Positions 56,032 to 64,000 of a stretch of 64,000 bases of DNA are shown here, one piece after another (position 1 is the stretch's first letter; each line of letters opens with the position of its first letter). The position numbers and the translations under genes are program-made. The stretch is from Thiobacillus sp. (lineage in GTDB: Bacteria > Pseudomonadota > Gammaproteobacteria > Burkholderiales > Thiobacillaceae): positions 1 through 64,000 of the forward strand of contig JAIBEI010000020.1 of NCBI GenBank assembly GCA_019459055.1. Reading direction: 5' to 3'. The notes under the pieces are model-generated. The model saw only the letters and a program-made list of their open reading frames with translations, did no database searches and had not been told where the DNA came from.

Positions 56032-56490
56032 TCAGGAAGAATAGGGATTGGGGATGTGAAACTGCTTCAGTATAGCGATTTCGCGCGATTCCATGATTTC
56101 GGCCTCTGCCGGGTCGATATGGTCGTAGCCCTGCAGGTGCAGCACGCCGTGGATGGTCATATGGGCGTAATGATGCTTCGCCGGCTTGCCCTGTTCGCGC
56201 GCCTCGCGCTCGACCACCGGCGCGCAGATCACGACGTCGCCGCCCAAAATGCCGCGTCCCGACGCATCGTGGCCGATTTCTCCGTATTCGAAGGTCAGCA
56301 CGTTGGGCACGTAGGTCTTGTCGCGGTAGTCCTGGTTGAGCGCCTGCGCTTCCTCGGCGTCGACGATGCGCACGCTGATCTCGGCGGGATGCTCCAGCGC
56401 GGCGGCGACCCAGCGCCGGACCTGCGCGCGGCCGGGAAGCGCGTCCGCGTCGCTCGCGAACTGCACCGACAGGCTGAATTCAGGCGCCAC
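56032..56490 (-). CDS. ybeY: Endoribonuclease YbeY (rRNA maturation factor)
   Basis: A 152-aa metal-dependent endoribonuclease. The zinc motif is HMTIHGVLHLQGYDH (HxxxHxxxxxH), and the central DYRDKTYVPNVLTFEYGE is conserved. It works in 16S rRNA 3'-end maturation and ribosome quality control. I prefer the GTG at 56490 ([10 protein letters not shown]), which overlaps the phoH stop by 11 bases; a longer frame from ATG 56526 is possible. Confidence 0.93.
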   Translation of the reverse strand: MAPEFSLSVQFASDADALPGRAQVRRWVAAALEHPAEISVRIVDAEEAQALNQDYRDKTYVPNVLTFEYGEIGHDASGRGILGGDVVICAPVVEREAREQGKPAKHHYAHMTIHGVLHLQGYDHIDPAEAEIMESREIAILKQFHIPNPYSS

Positions 56491-57439
56491 GTTTTTCGTT
56501 TTCCGCGCGACGCGCGGCATAGGCATCGACGATGCGGCCGACCAGCGGATGGCGCACCACGTCTTCGGACAGGAAGTGGGTGAAGGCGATCCCGCGCACG
56601 TCGCCCAGCACCTCGGCGGCGTCCATCAGGCCGGATTTGATGTGCTTGGGCAGGTCGATCTGCGTCGGGTCGCCGGTGACCACCGCGCGCGCGCCAAAAC
56701 CAATTCGCGTCAGGAACATCTGCATCTGCTCGGCCGTGGTGTTCTGCGCCTCGTCGAGAATGATGAAGGCGTGGTTGAGCGTGCGCCCGCGCATGAAGGC
56801 GAGCGGCGCCACCTCGATGGCGTGGCGCTCGATCAGCCGCGTGACCTTGTCGAAGCCCATCAGGTCGTACAGCGCGTCGTACAGCGGGCGCAGGTAGGGG
56901 TCGACCTTCTGCGTGAGATCGCCCGGCAGGAAGCCGAGCCGCTCGCCGGCCTCCACCGCCGGGCGCGTCAGCACCAGGCGCTTGACCTGCTCGCGCTCCA
57001 GCGCGTCGACCGCGCAGGCGACGGCCAGATAGGTCTTGCCGGTGCCGGCCGGACCGACACCGAAGGTGATGTCGTGGCTCCGGATCTGCTCGATGTAATC
57101 GCCCTGGCGCGGGGTACGCGCACGCAGGTCGGCGCGGCGGGTGCGCAGCGCCGGACCTTCGTCGTCGGCGTGGCCGCGGGTGATTTCGACCAGGCCGAGC
57201 TGGATGTCGTCGAGGGAGAGCGTGTCGTGCGCACGGTTGTAGAAATGCTCGATTGCGGTTGCACCTTTTTCGGCCTGCGCGGCGTCGCCGCTGACGCGGA
57301 AACTGGCGCCGCGGCGGCCGATGGTGACGTCGAACGCCGCTTCGATCTGCCGCAGGTTCTCGTCCATCGGGCCGCACAGGTTGGCCAGGCGCCGGTTGTC
57401 TTCCGGGGCCAGGCGCAGTTCAACGATATCGGTTTTCAA
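56480..57439 (-). CDS. PhoH-like ATPase (YbeZ)
   Basis: A 319-aa PhoH-family P-loop ATPase. The Walker A motif is [13 protein letters not shown] and Walker B is [19 protein letters not shown] and [11 protein letters not shown]-like [18 protein letters not shown] complete the set. An N-terminal KH-like domain (about 20-100) precedes the ATPase. YbeZ partners with the YbeY RNase in rRNA processing. The start is TTG at 57439, overlapping the miaB stop by 4 bases. Confidence 0.93.
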   Translation of the reverse strand: MKTDIVELRLAPEDNRRLANLCGPMDENLRQIEAAFDVTIGRRGASFRVSGDAAQAEKGATAIEHFYNRAHDTLSLDDIQLGLVEITRGHADDEGPALRTRRADLRARTPRQGDYIEQIRSHDITFGVGPAGTGKTYLAVACAVDALEREQVKRLVLTRPAVEAGERLGFLPGDLTQKVDPYLRPLYDALYDLMGFDKVTRLIERHAIEVAPLAFMRGRTLNHAFIILDEAQNTTAEQMQMFLTRIGFGARAVVTGDPTQIDLPKHIKSGLMDAAEVLGDVRGIAFTHFLSEDVVRHPLVGRIVDAYAARRAENEKRGA

Positions 57440-58776
57440 GCGGTTTCGCTTTCGGTGATGGCGACTTCGCCGCGCAAGCTGTGCGGCAAAGCCTGGGTGA
57501 TGGTGACGTCGACGAAGCGGCCGATCAGGCGCGGCTGGCCGGCAAAGTTGACGATGCGGTTGTTGTCGGTGCGGCCGGCGAGTTCTTCCGCATTTTTGCG
57601 AGCGTGGCCTTCGACCAGCACGCGTTGCACGGTGCCGACCATGGCCTGGTTCACCTTCTGCGCCTGCGCCTCGATCTGCGCCTGCAGCCGCATCAGCCGC
57701 TGCGTTTTCAGCGCGACCGCCACGTCGTCCGGGTAGTCCGACGCCGGGGTGCCGGGGCGCTTGCTGTAGATGAAGGAGAAGCTGGCGTCGAAGTCGAGTT
57801 CCTGGATCAGCGCCATCGTCGCCTCGAAATCGGCCTCGGTCTCGCCCGGAAAGCCGACGATGAAGTCCGACGACAGGCACAGGTCGGGGCGCTGTTCGCG
57901 CAACTTTCTGACGATGGATTTGAATTCGAGCACGCTGTGGCCGCGCTTCATCGCCGCCAGGATGCGGTCGGAGCCGGACTGCACCGGCAGATGCAGATGC
58001 GACACCAGCTTCGGCAGCCTGCCGTAGGCCTCGATCAGCCGCTGCGTCATTTCGCGCGGGTGGCTGGTGGTGTAGCGGATGCGTTCGATGCCGGGAATCT
58101 CGTGCACCATCTCCAGCAGGAACGCGAGGTCGGCGGTGCCGCCCTCTTCCAGCGCGCCCTGGTAGGCGTTGACGTTCTGCCCCAGCAGGGTGACTTCCTT
58201 CACCCCGCGTCCGGCAAGGTCGGCCACTTCGGCGATGACGTCGTCGAACGGGCGCGAGACTTCCTCGCCGCGCGTGTAGGGCACGACGCAAAAGGTGCAA
58301 TATTTGGAGCAGCCTTCCATGATCGACACGAAGGCCGACGCGCCTTCGACCCGCGCAGGCGGCAGGTGGTCGAACTTCTCGATTTCGGGAAAGCTGATGT
58401 CGACCTGCGAGCGGCCGGTCGCGCGGCGTTGGGCGATCAGCTCGGGCAGGCGGTGCAGCGTCTGCGGACCGAACACCACGTCGACAAAGGGCGCGCGCGC
58501 CACGATCGCCGCGCCTTCCTGGCTCGCCACGCAGCCGCCGACGCCGATGATGAGCTTGGGATTGGCCTGCTTGAGATGGCGCACCCGGCCGAGTTCGTGG
58601 AACACCTTTTCCTGCGCCTTCTCGCGCACCGAGCAGGTGTTGAACAGGATCACGTCGGCATCTTCCGGCGTGTCGGTCGGGGTCAGGCCTTCGGACAGAT
58701 TGAGCACGTCGGCCATCTTGTCCGAGTCGTACTCGTTCATCTGACAGCCGAAGGTTTTGATGTAGATTTTTTTCAT
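57436..58776 (-). CDS. miaB: tRNA-2-methylthio-N6-dimethylallyladenosine synthase
   Basis: A 446-aa radical-SAM methylthiotransferase that modifies A37 of tRNAs. The N-terminal cluster cysteines are Cys11, Cys48 and Cys82, the radical-SAM CxxxCxxC is Cys156/160/163 ([13 protein letters not shown]), and a C-terminal TRAM domain ends the protein. It starts the miaB-phoH-ybeY-corC operon, with 4-base and 11-base overlaps linking the first genes. Confidence 0.97.
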   Translation of the reverse strand: MKKIYIKTFGCQMNEYDSDKMADVLNLSEGLTPTDTPEDADVILFNTCSVREKAQEKVFHELGRVRHLKQANPKLIIGVGGCVASQEGAAIVARAPFVDVVFGPQTLHRLPELIAQRRATGRSQVDISFPEIEKFDHLPPARVEGASAFVSIMEGCSKYCTFCVVPYTRGEEVSRPFDDVIAEVADLAGRGVKEVTLLGQNVNAYQGALEEGGTADLAFLLEMVHEIPGIERIRYTTSHPREMTQRLIEAYGRLPKLVSHLHLPVQSGSDRILAAMKRGHSVLEFKSIVRKLREQRPDLCLSSDFIVGFPGETEADFEATMALIQELDFDASFSFIYSKRPGTPASDYPDDVAVALKTQRLMRLQAQIEAQAQKVNQAMVGTVQRVLVEGHARKNAEELAGRTDNNRIVNFAGQPRLIGRFVDVTITQALPHSLRGEVAITESETA

Positions 58777-58857
58777 GAGGGGCGCCGGGACAGTAAATAG
58801 ACTGAGGGCTGGGATTTCGCCGCTGCTTTTGATTCAAGCGGGCGACGAAAAGGGATC

Positions 58858-58934
58858 TGGTGGTGATGAGTGGACTTGAACCACCGACCCCCGGATTATG
58901 AATCCGATGCTCTAACCGACTGAGCTACATCACC
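58858..58934 (-). tRNA. tRNA-Met (anticodon CAT)
   Basis: A 77-nt tRNA with encoded CCA. The acceptor stem GGTGATG pairs with CATCACC, the D-arm has AGCTCAGTCGGTTAGAGC, the anticodon loop is TTCATAA and the T-arm is GGTGGTTCAAGTCCACT. It looks like elongator tRNA-Met; a tRNA-Ile2 with modified C34 cannot be excluded from this alone. Confidence 0.93.
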
Positions 58935-59052
58935 TTGGGGACTGCGTCTGCGGCGGAACAGGACCGCCGAAAAGGCGCGAATTTTAGCCGATTGCGGGGC
59001 GCGCTGTCAAAGCGGCCCGCGCCCGTCATGGCGACGCCCAAACCAGGCGAGA

Positions 59053-59607
59053 TTACTGCGGCCGCAGCCTGGCCAGTTCGTCGAGCAGGCTGATCAGCAG
59101 TTCGCGCCCCAGCGGCCCCATGCCGGCGACCAGCTGGTCGGTGTCGCGCTCGCCGTTGACGAGTCGGCGCATCCGCCCGCCCAGCAAGGCCATGTCGCCG
59201 CCCGCCTTCAGCATCTGCTCGGCCATGTTGGCGAGCACTAACATCGCCTGCGCGTCGCCCCGCGCCGAAGCGTCGATCAGCGCGGCCAGCCCGGGGGCGG
59301 CGCTGCTGCCATCCGCCTGGGCGTTCAGCGGCGGCAGGGTGGCGGGGTTGTCGAGGCCGCGCAGGATGGCATCGAGCAGGATGCTGTCTTCCTCGTCCAG
59401 CCCGAGTTTGATCGAGGGGTCGCGGCGGCCGTTGACGACGTGGCGCAGCGCGCCGACCAGACGCGGCCAGCCGGCCTGCTCGGCGGCATCGAGCTGCTTC
59501 ATCAGGTCGGGCAGCTGGCTGCGGTCGCGCAGCGCATTGACGGCGGCATGGATGAAGGCTGCGTGAACGTGCAGGACTTGTTCGACGGCGGAAGGGAGTT
59601 GGGCCAT
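59053..59607 (-). CDS. Conserved hypothetical helical protein
   Basis: A 184-aa protein, predicted mainly alpha-helical, without signal peptide or membrane segment. I do not recognise a domain. Features include repeated Leu/Ala helices (ALIDASARGDAQAMLVLANMAEQML) and GMGPLGRELLISLLDELARL at the C-terminus. It follows gluQ on the same strand; the gap between them is a 7-bp tandem repeat that ends six bases from its ATG, leaving no recognisable ribosome-binding site. Confidence 0.7.
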   Translation of the reverse strand: MAQLPSAVEQVLHVHAAFIHAAVNALRDRSQLPDLMKQLDAAEQAGWPRLVGALRHVVNGRRDPSIKLGLDEEDSILLDAILRGLDNPATLPPLNAQADGSSAAPGLAALIDASARGDAQAMLVLANMAEQMLKAGGDMALLGGRMRRLVNGERDTDQLVAGMGPLGRELLISLLDELARLRPQ

Positions 59608-59612
59608 GGCGG

Positions 59613-59675
59613 GGGTCAGGGGTCAGGGGTCAGGGGTCAGGGGTCAGAGGTCAGAGGTCAGAGGTCAGAGGTCAG
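59613..59675. repeat. Nine 7-bp tandem repeats (GGGTCAG/AGGTCAG)
   Basis: Five GGGTCAG units (59613-59647) are followed by four AGGTCAG units (59648-59675). They cover the gluQ stop codon (59665-59667) and the whole spacer up to the start of the next gene. Confidence 0.95.
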
Positions 59676-60594
59676 GCAAATTGTCGGGCGCTTGGGCGGG
59701 GTTGGCAACCGCGGGGCGGGTCGGCACGTTTTCGATTTGCCAGTGCGCGACCACCCATGTCAGCAGTTCTTCCGCACCGGCGCCGACCAGATCGGCCGGC
59801 GGCGCATGGCCGAGTGCGGCGAGCGCCTGCGTTAGCGCGGCGCGGCGCCCGGTCTCGGGCAAGGCGGGGGCGAGCGTCTGCTTGGACAGCTTTTGCCCGG
59901 CGGCGTTGGTGATGAGCGGCACATGGGCGTAGACCGGGATTGGCAGGCCCAGCAGGGTTTGCAGATGAATCTGGCGCGGGGTGTTCCACAACAGGTCGGC
60001 GCCGCGCACGACGTGGGTGATGCCCTGGAACGCGTCGTCGACCACCACCGCCAGCTGATAGGCAAACAGGCCGTCGGCGCGCTTGACGATGAAGTCGCCG
60101 ACCTCATGGGCCAGGTTTTGCTGCAGGTCGCCGTGGATGCGGTCGTGGAAACGGACATTCAGATCCGGCACGCGCACGCGCCAGGCACGGGCGATGGCGC
60201 CGGCCGGCAAACGATTGCGGCAGGTGCCGGGATAAATGATCTCGCCCTCGTGGTTGCGCGGCGCCAGCGCGAGCTGGCTGCGGGTACAGGCGCAGGGGTA
60301 GGCCGCGCCGCTTTCTTTCAAAGCGTCCAGCGCCGCGGCATAGGCGTCGTCGCGCTGCGACTGCACCAGCACCGCGCCGTCCCAGGCGAGGCCATAGGCT
60401 TCCAGCTGGCGCAGGATGATGTCGGCCGCACCGGGTTCGCAGCGCGGCCGGTCGAGGTCTTCCATGCGCACGAGCCAGCGCCCGCCCGCCGCGCGGGCGT
60501 CGAGCCAACCCGCTACGGCGGCGACGAGCGAGCCGAAGTGCAGTGGACCGGTAGGGGACGGCGCAAAGCGCCCTATATAGGGTACGGCGTTCAC
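59665..60594 (-). CDS. gluQ: Glutamyl-Q tRNA(Asp) synthetase
   Basis: A 309-aa paralogue of the glutamyl-tRNA synthetase catalytic core, which attaches glutamate to queuosine in tRNA-Asp. The nucleotide-binding motif is FAPSPTGPLHFGSLVAAV, the KMSKS-like motif is KLSKQTLAP, and zinc-type cysteines appear in YPCACTRSQL and YPGTCRNRL. There is no anticodon-binding domain, as expected. Its last codons and stop lie in a 7-bp tandem repeat. Confidence 0.95.
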   Translation of the reverse strand: MNAVPYIGRFAPSPTGPLHFGSLVAAVAGWLDARAAGGRWLVRMEDLDRPRCEPGAADIILRQLEAYGLAWDGAVLVQSQRDDAYAAALDALKESGAAYPCACTRSQLALAPRNHEGEIIYPGTCRNRLPAGAIARAWRVRVPDLNVRFHDRIHGDLQQNLAHEVGDFIVKRADGLFAYQLAVVVDDAFQGITHVVRGADLLWNTPRQIHLQTLLGLPIPVYAHVPLITNAAGQKLSKQTLAPALPETGRRAALTQALAALGHAPPADLVGAGAEELLTWVVAHWQIENVPTRPAVANPAQAPDNLPDL

Positions 60595-60636
60595 CCGGCA
60601 ATTATGCCGCGCAGGGGCCGCTTGATGGCGCTGCGC

Positions 60637-61272
60637 TTAGAGATCGATACCGGGCTGCGCCTTGACCCCGGCGCGGAATGCGTGCTTCTCGTCGGCGATG
60701 ACCGACACCGTATCGGCCAGCTCGATCAGCGCATCCGGCGTGGCGCGCCCGGTGACGATCACGTGCTGCATCGGCGGCCGCTGCGCCAGCGCGTCCAGCA
60801 CGGCGTCGCTGTCGAGGTAGCCGTAGCTCAGCAGATAGGTCAACTCGTCCAGCACCACCAGCTGGTACGCCGGATCGGCGAGCATGCGCGCGGCAATCGC
60901 CCAGCCGCGCTGCGCGGTGGCGACGTCCTGCTCGCGGTTCTGCGTGTCCCAGGTGAAGCCGTCGCCGGTGACATGCCACTCGACGCCGGGCTGCCTGCCA
61001 AGAAAAGCCTCCTCGCCGGTGTCGGTGCGGCTCTTGATGAACTGCACCACGCCGACTTTCATGCCGTGGCCGAGCGCGCGCGCCACCGTGCCGAAGGCCG
61101 AGGTGCTCTTGCCCTTGCCGTTGCCGGTGATGACGAGGAGCAGCCCGCGCTCGTCGGCAGCGGCGGCGATCGCGGCGTCGATCAGCGCCTTCTTGCGCGC
61201 CATGCGTGCAGCGTGGCGCGCCTCTTTGGATTGATCGTGGGGGGCTTTGTGATCCGGGGTTTCCGTGTTCAT
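60637..61272 (-). CDS. cobO: Cob(I)alamin adenosyltransferase (CobO/BtuR type)
   Basis: A 211-aa enzyme that adenosylates corrinoids. The Walker A-like motif is TGNGKGKSTSAFGTVARALGH, and later conserved stretches include VQFIKSRTDTGE, GDGFTWDTQN and VVLDELTYLLSYGYL. I chose ATG 61272 (MNTETPDHKAP), the family-like start. It is downstream of the B12 receptor btuB on the same strand and so probably under the same cobalamin riboswitch. Confidence 0.95.
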   Translation of the reverse strand: MNTETPDHKAPHDQSKEARHAARMARKKALIDAAIAAAADERGLLLVITGNGKGKSTSAFGTVARALGHGMKVGVVQFIKSRTDTGEEAFLGRQPGVEWHVTGDGFTWDTQNREQDVATAQRGWAIAARMLADPAYQLVVLDELTYLLSYGYLDSDAVLDALAQRPPMQHVIVTGRATPDALIELADTVSVIADEKHAFRAGVKAQPGIDL

Positions 61273-61369
61273 GTGCGACTCGTCCTGAAATGCGGAATGA
61301 TTTTCCGGACCCGGCTGGCTCCGCGCGCAACCGGGCGGACACCCCTGTTGCACGCTTGCGGGAAAAGCC

Positions 61370-63202
61370 TTACTTCGGCGCGTACGCTAACTCGATGAAG
61401 GCAGCGCGACCCTGCGTGTTGTAACCGTGCACCAGCGCGTAATCCTTGTCCAGCAGATTGACCAGTTTGCCACTGAGTTTCCAGTCGCGCACCGGTTTCC
61501 AGCCCAGGTTCAGGTTGAGCACGGCATAGCCGGGCACCTCGACACGGGAAAAGGTCGTGGCATGGACGTCGGGATGCGGCCCCGAAGCCAGCACTTCAGC
61601 GCGCCAGTCGAATGCGCCAGCCTGCCGACCCAACGACAGGCTGCCAAACTGTTCGGCACGACGCAACAAGCCGAGGCCAGTCGTTTTGTCTTCGGGATTC
61701 TGGATGGTCAGTGCACTGCGCACATCCAGCCCGACAAGCTTCCCGCTCCACGAGAGCTCGACACCACGATTTTCCGCCCGGTCGACGTTGGTCGCGGTCC
61801 AGGTTGGTGGGACAAAGTTGATGAGGTCGTGGGTGCGGCTGATGAATGCGGTGGCACGCGCAAGACCGTAGACGCCGCTGTAGGTCAGGCCGAGTTCCGC
61901 ACTCTTTGCGCGCTCCGGATCGAGCGCGGGATTGCTGCCGTACGGTCCATAGAGCTCGTTGAACGTGGGTGCGCGGAATGCGTTCGACACGCTTGCCTGC
62001 AGGCGCAGTGCCGGGGTCAGCCGATAGCCATACCCCAGCAGGCCGGTGGTGGCGCCGCCAAAATCACTGTAGTCGTCGTGCCGCACGTTCAGTTGCAGGT
62101 CATGTGCACCGATGGCTGTCGTGTAGCCCGCGGTGAGGCTGGACACCCTCCGCGCATCGTCGCTGTAGGCGGCATCGGTATCGAGCTGCTGCCACAATCC
62201 CTCCACCCCCAGGCGGACAAGGCCCTGCCCCACGTTCAGCGCGTTGTTCCAGCCAAGCTGGCGATTGCGGGTTTTGAAGCGATCGGTCGCGAGGCCGTTC
62301 AGGTCTGAGCGCAAGTCATCCGTTCCGTGCGAGAGCTGTACGCGGCTGTGCCAGCTCTGCGTGATCTGGTTCTCGCTAAATACGCTCAGCGAAGTCAGCG
62401 TCTGATCACTGTGATTCTGGTAGGCACCGTCGTATTCGATATCGCCGCGCGACCGGAAAGCGGTCAGGCCGATCTCATGCCCGGCCTGGATGCGGTGCGA
62501 CAGCGCCAGATTCAGCGTGGTGTTGCGGTAACCGTCGTCATCGATATCTTCGGGGGCGAACGTATACGGCGTCGGGACGAACTCGTTGCGCACGCTGGAA
62601 AATCCGTCTGTTCGGGTGCGTGCCGCGCCGAAGCGCACGCGGCTATCCCCCAGTTCGCCGCCGATGGACAGGGCGAGCTTGCGATAATTGTCTGGCCCCG
62701 CCGCCGCGCTGCCCGAGACCTTCATGTCGCCCTGGCCGCGCCGGGTGAAAATCTGCACCACCCCGCCGATCGCTTCGGAGCCGTACACGCTCGACACGTT
62801 GCCGCGCACGATTTCGATGCGCTCGATTTCGTCGAGCAGGATCTGGTCGATGGCCGTCGCGCCGGTGGTCACCGAGTTGACGCGCACGCCATCGATCAGC
62901 ACCAGCACATGGTCGGATTCCGATCCGCGAATGCGGATCGCAGTTTGTGCGCCGAGGCCGCCGGTCGGGGCGATTTCCACCCCGGATTCCTGGCGCAGCA
63001 GGGTAGACAGATCGGAAGCAGTGGACGATTCGATGTCTGTTCGCGTGATGACGCTGGTGTGTTGTAGCGGGGCAGCCAGTTTTTGCGAAGCGCGCGTCGG
63101 CGTCACAACAATGGTTTCGCCGACAAATTCCGGCAGGGTTTCCGCATGGGCGGGCGAAATGAAAGCCGCGCCCAGGGCAAGCGCGAGAGGGATTTGACGC
63201 AT
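61370..63202 (-). CDS. btuB: TonB-dependent vitamin B12 receptor
   Basis: A 610-aa outer-membrane receptor. It has a signal peptide (about 1-20, ending PAHA), a TonB box (ETIVVTPTRA), a plug domain (VLVLIDGVRVNSVTTGATAI, IEIVRGNVSSVYGSEAIGGVVQIFT) and a beta-barrel ending FIELAYAPK. The B12 assignment rests on the cobalamin riboswitch upstream and the downstream cobO, together with BtuB-like plug sequence. It imports cobalamin across the outer membrane. Confidence 0.92.
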   Translation of the reverse strand: MRQIPLALALGAAFISPAHAETLPEFVGETIVVTPTRASQKLAAPLQHTSVITRTDIESSTASDLSTLLRQESGVEIAPTGGLGAQTAIRIRGSESDHVLVLIDGVRVNSVTTGATAIDQILLDEIERIEIVRGNVSSVYGSEAIGGVVQIFTRRGQGDMKVSGSAAAGPDNYRKLALSIGGELGDSRVRFGAARTRTDGFSSVRNEFVPTPYTFAPEDIDDDGYRNTTLNLALSHRIQAGHEIGLTAFRSRGDIEYDGAYQNHSDQTLTSLSVFSENQITQSWHSRVQLSHGTDDLRSDLNGLATDRFKTRNRQLGWNNALNVGQGLVRLGVEGLWQQLDTDAAYSDDARRVSSLTAGYTTAIGAHDLQLNVRHDDYSDFGGATTGLLGYGYRLTPALRLQASVSNAFRAPTFNELYGPYGSNPALDPERAKSAELGLTYSGVYGLARATAFISRTHDLINFVPPTWTATNVDRAENRGVELSWSGKLVGLDVRSALTIQNPEDKTTGLGLLRRAEQFGSLSLGRQAGAFDWRAEVLASGPHPDVHATTFSRVEVPGYAVLNLNLGWKPVRDWKLSGKLVNLLDKDYALVHGYNTQGRAAFIELAYAPK

Positions 63203-63274
63203 GATGAGTTTCCAGTTTGGCCGCCCGCTTCCCCGCAGGCGCGTTGCACGATCCGCTGAATGACTTTCGTCGCC

Positions 63275-63455
63275 CAGGGCTCAGGCCGGTATCCGGGCTC
63301 GCGCTTGAAGTGCATCGCCTTCCCGGGCGAACCCAGTGACTGTGTGATGAACCGTTTAGCGCTTACCGTTGCGGGGGCAGCACAGGCATGGCAGCGAATC
63401 GCCGCGCACCTGTTTCCCGTTTATCCTCGGCGGCGGAAAGCCGCGTCGGCACCTG
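63275..63455 (-). ncRNA. Cobalamin riboswitch
   Basis: On the minus strand the core contains the B12 box (GCTGCCCCCGCAACGGTAAG), GGTGCCGACGCGGC at the 5' side, GGGAAACAGGTG and CACTGGG-like and GGGAAGGCGATG segments. It lies about 70 bp upstream of btuB and is expected to repress btuB, probably with cobO, when cobalamin is plentiful. Confidence 0.93.
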
Positions 63456-63580
63456 AAGCCGCGCATTATAACCACCGAATCGCCCGATTGACCGCCCGCG
63501 CATCGCCCCCTGCGGAAGGGTCGCTGCGCAGCAGCGGGGCACCTGCCGGCGTACCCCTTGCGGGTGCTATAGTCCCGCTC

Positions 63581-63778
63581 ATGCATGCCGAACTCGATAC
63601 CCTCGAAGCCAAGATCCGCCAGGTGGCCGAGCTGTGCCACACGCTGCGGCAGGACAACATCGCCCTGCGCCAGCAGGTGCTGACCGCGCAGCAGGACAAC
63701 AAGCATCTGGCGACCCGACTGGAGGCCGCCAAGACGCGGCTGCAGGCGCTGCTCGACACCCTGCCGGAGGACGCCTGA
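63581..63778 (+). CDS. Small coiled-coil protein, ZapB-like (TIGR02449-type)
   Basis: A 65-aa protein that is coiled coil almost throughout (LDTLEAKIRQVAELCHTLRQ and the following heptads). It is like ZapB, a cell-division protein that links the Z-ring with the chromosome. The ATG at 63581 lies downstream of the btuB leader and divergent from it. Its stop codon overlaps the zapA start (TGATG), supporting a joint role in Z-ring function. Confidence 0.82.
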   Translation: MHAELDTLEAKIRQVAELCHTLRQDNIALRQQVLTAQQDNKHLATRLEAAKTRLQALLDTLPEDA

Positions 63779-64000
63779 TGGCCGGCCCGCGCTCGATCGA
63801 AATCCACATCCTTGGCCGCGCCTACAAGGTGGCGTGCCCGCGCGAGGAGGAATCGGCGCTGATTGCGGCGGCCGATTATCTGGACGAGAAGATGCGCGAG
63901 ATCCGCGAAAGCAGCAAGGTGATCGGTGCTGAGCGCATCGCCATCATGGCGGGACTCAATCTGGCGCACGAATTGCTGACCCAGGGCGGCGGCAGCCAGA
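63778..64000 (+). CDS. zapA: Cell division protein ZapA (partial, cut by window end)
   Basis: The first 74 residues of ZapA (SIEIHILGRAYKVACPREEESALIAAADYLDEKM, then GAERIAIMAGLNLAHELL). ZapA binds FtsZ and stabilises the Z-ring. It begins at an ATG overlapping the stop codon of the ZapB-like gene. The 3' end lies outside the window. Confidence 0.93.
   Translation, partial: MAGPRSIEIHILGRAYKVACPREEESALIAAADYLDEKMREIRESSKVIGAERIAIMAGLNLAHELLTQGGGSQ

Noticed and set aside
56480-58837. A 785-residue frame ending in the PhoH protein
   Set aside because: The first ~465 residues are an out-of-frame shadow of miaB. PhoH starts at the TTG at 57439, overlapping the miaB stop.

Overview
This 64-kb window looks like the chromosome of a chemolithoautotrophic betaproteobacterium, most like Thiobacillus or a close relative. 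The reasons are a form II RuBisCO operon (cbbM-cbbQ-cbbO) with a divergent cbbR, a TusE/DsrC-like sulfur-carrier protein, sulfurtransferases, RegB/RegA redox regulators, high GC content, and betaproteobacterial gene neighbourhoods (miaB-phoH-ybeY-corC, purM-purN-DUF3108, pcm-rhodanese-tolC). The genus is an inference; no rRNA is present.

Layout. 1-5.8 kb: carbon fixation (cbbO, cbbQ, cbbM on the minus strand, cbbR on the plus strand). A REP-associated tyrosine transposase (RAYT) is inserted between cbbQ and cbbO. The first 12 kb carries a dense family of GTAG-tagged hairpins (REP units, mostly inverted pairs), some inside cbbO itself. 6-9.3 kb: chromate transporter, rhodanese, TusE-like protein, cupin. 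9.5-17.7 kb: purine synthesis (purEK, purM-purN, purC) with a DUF192 protein and two DUF3108 envelope proteins; purC is in one open frame with an upstream permease gene. 18.6-27.5 kb: signalling, with a complete DSF quorum-sensing set (rpfG, rpfC, rpfF), a TauE/SafE permease, an EVE-domain protein and a CHASE-GAF-GGDEF-EAL protein. 27.6 kb: argB.

29-33.7 kb: a copper module. It holds a small secreted precursor with three KCG motifs and two EF-hands, an MNIO (DUF692) peptide-modifying enzyme and its DUF2063 partner, facing a PCu(A)C copper chaperone and an OprC/NosA-type TonB receptor. This is the most interesting locus here. 34-42.8 kb: regBA, uppP, thiC with a TPP riboswitch, pcm, rhodanese, tolC, waaA. 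42.9-49.5 kb: an accessory stretch with an epimerase cassette flanked by remnants of another epimerase, a DUF4160-DUF2442 pair, a PIN-like nuclease, a GST and a hydrolase, a broken toxin with an intact antitoxin, and a broken MFS transporter. 49.9-64 kb: housekeeping genes (bactofilin, metK, methyltransferases, pteridine reductase, the miaB operon, tRNA-Met, gluQ), then B12 genes (cobO, and btuB behind a cobalamin riboswitch) and zapB/zapA at the right edge.

Function: CO2 fixation under CbbR and probably RegBA control sits beside sulfur transfer, metal handling (chromate, copper, cobalamin), and cyclic-di-GMP/DSF signalling. The REP/RAYT family appears to have been active here: it has entered one gene and supplied one stop codon, and one cluster is flanked by a duplicated gene junction.
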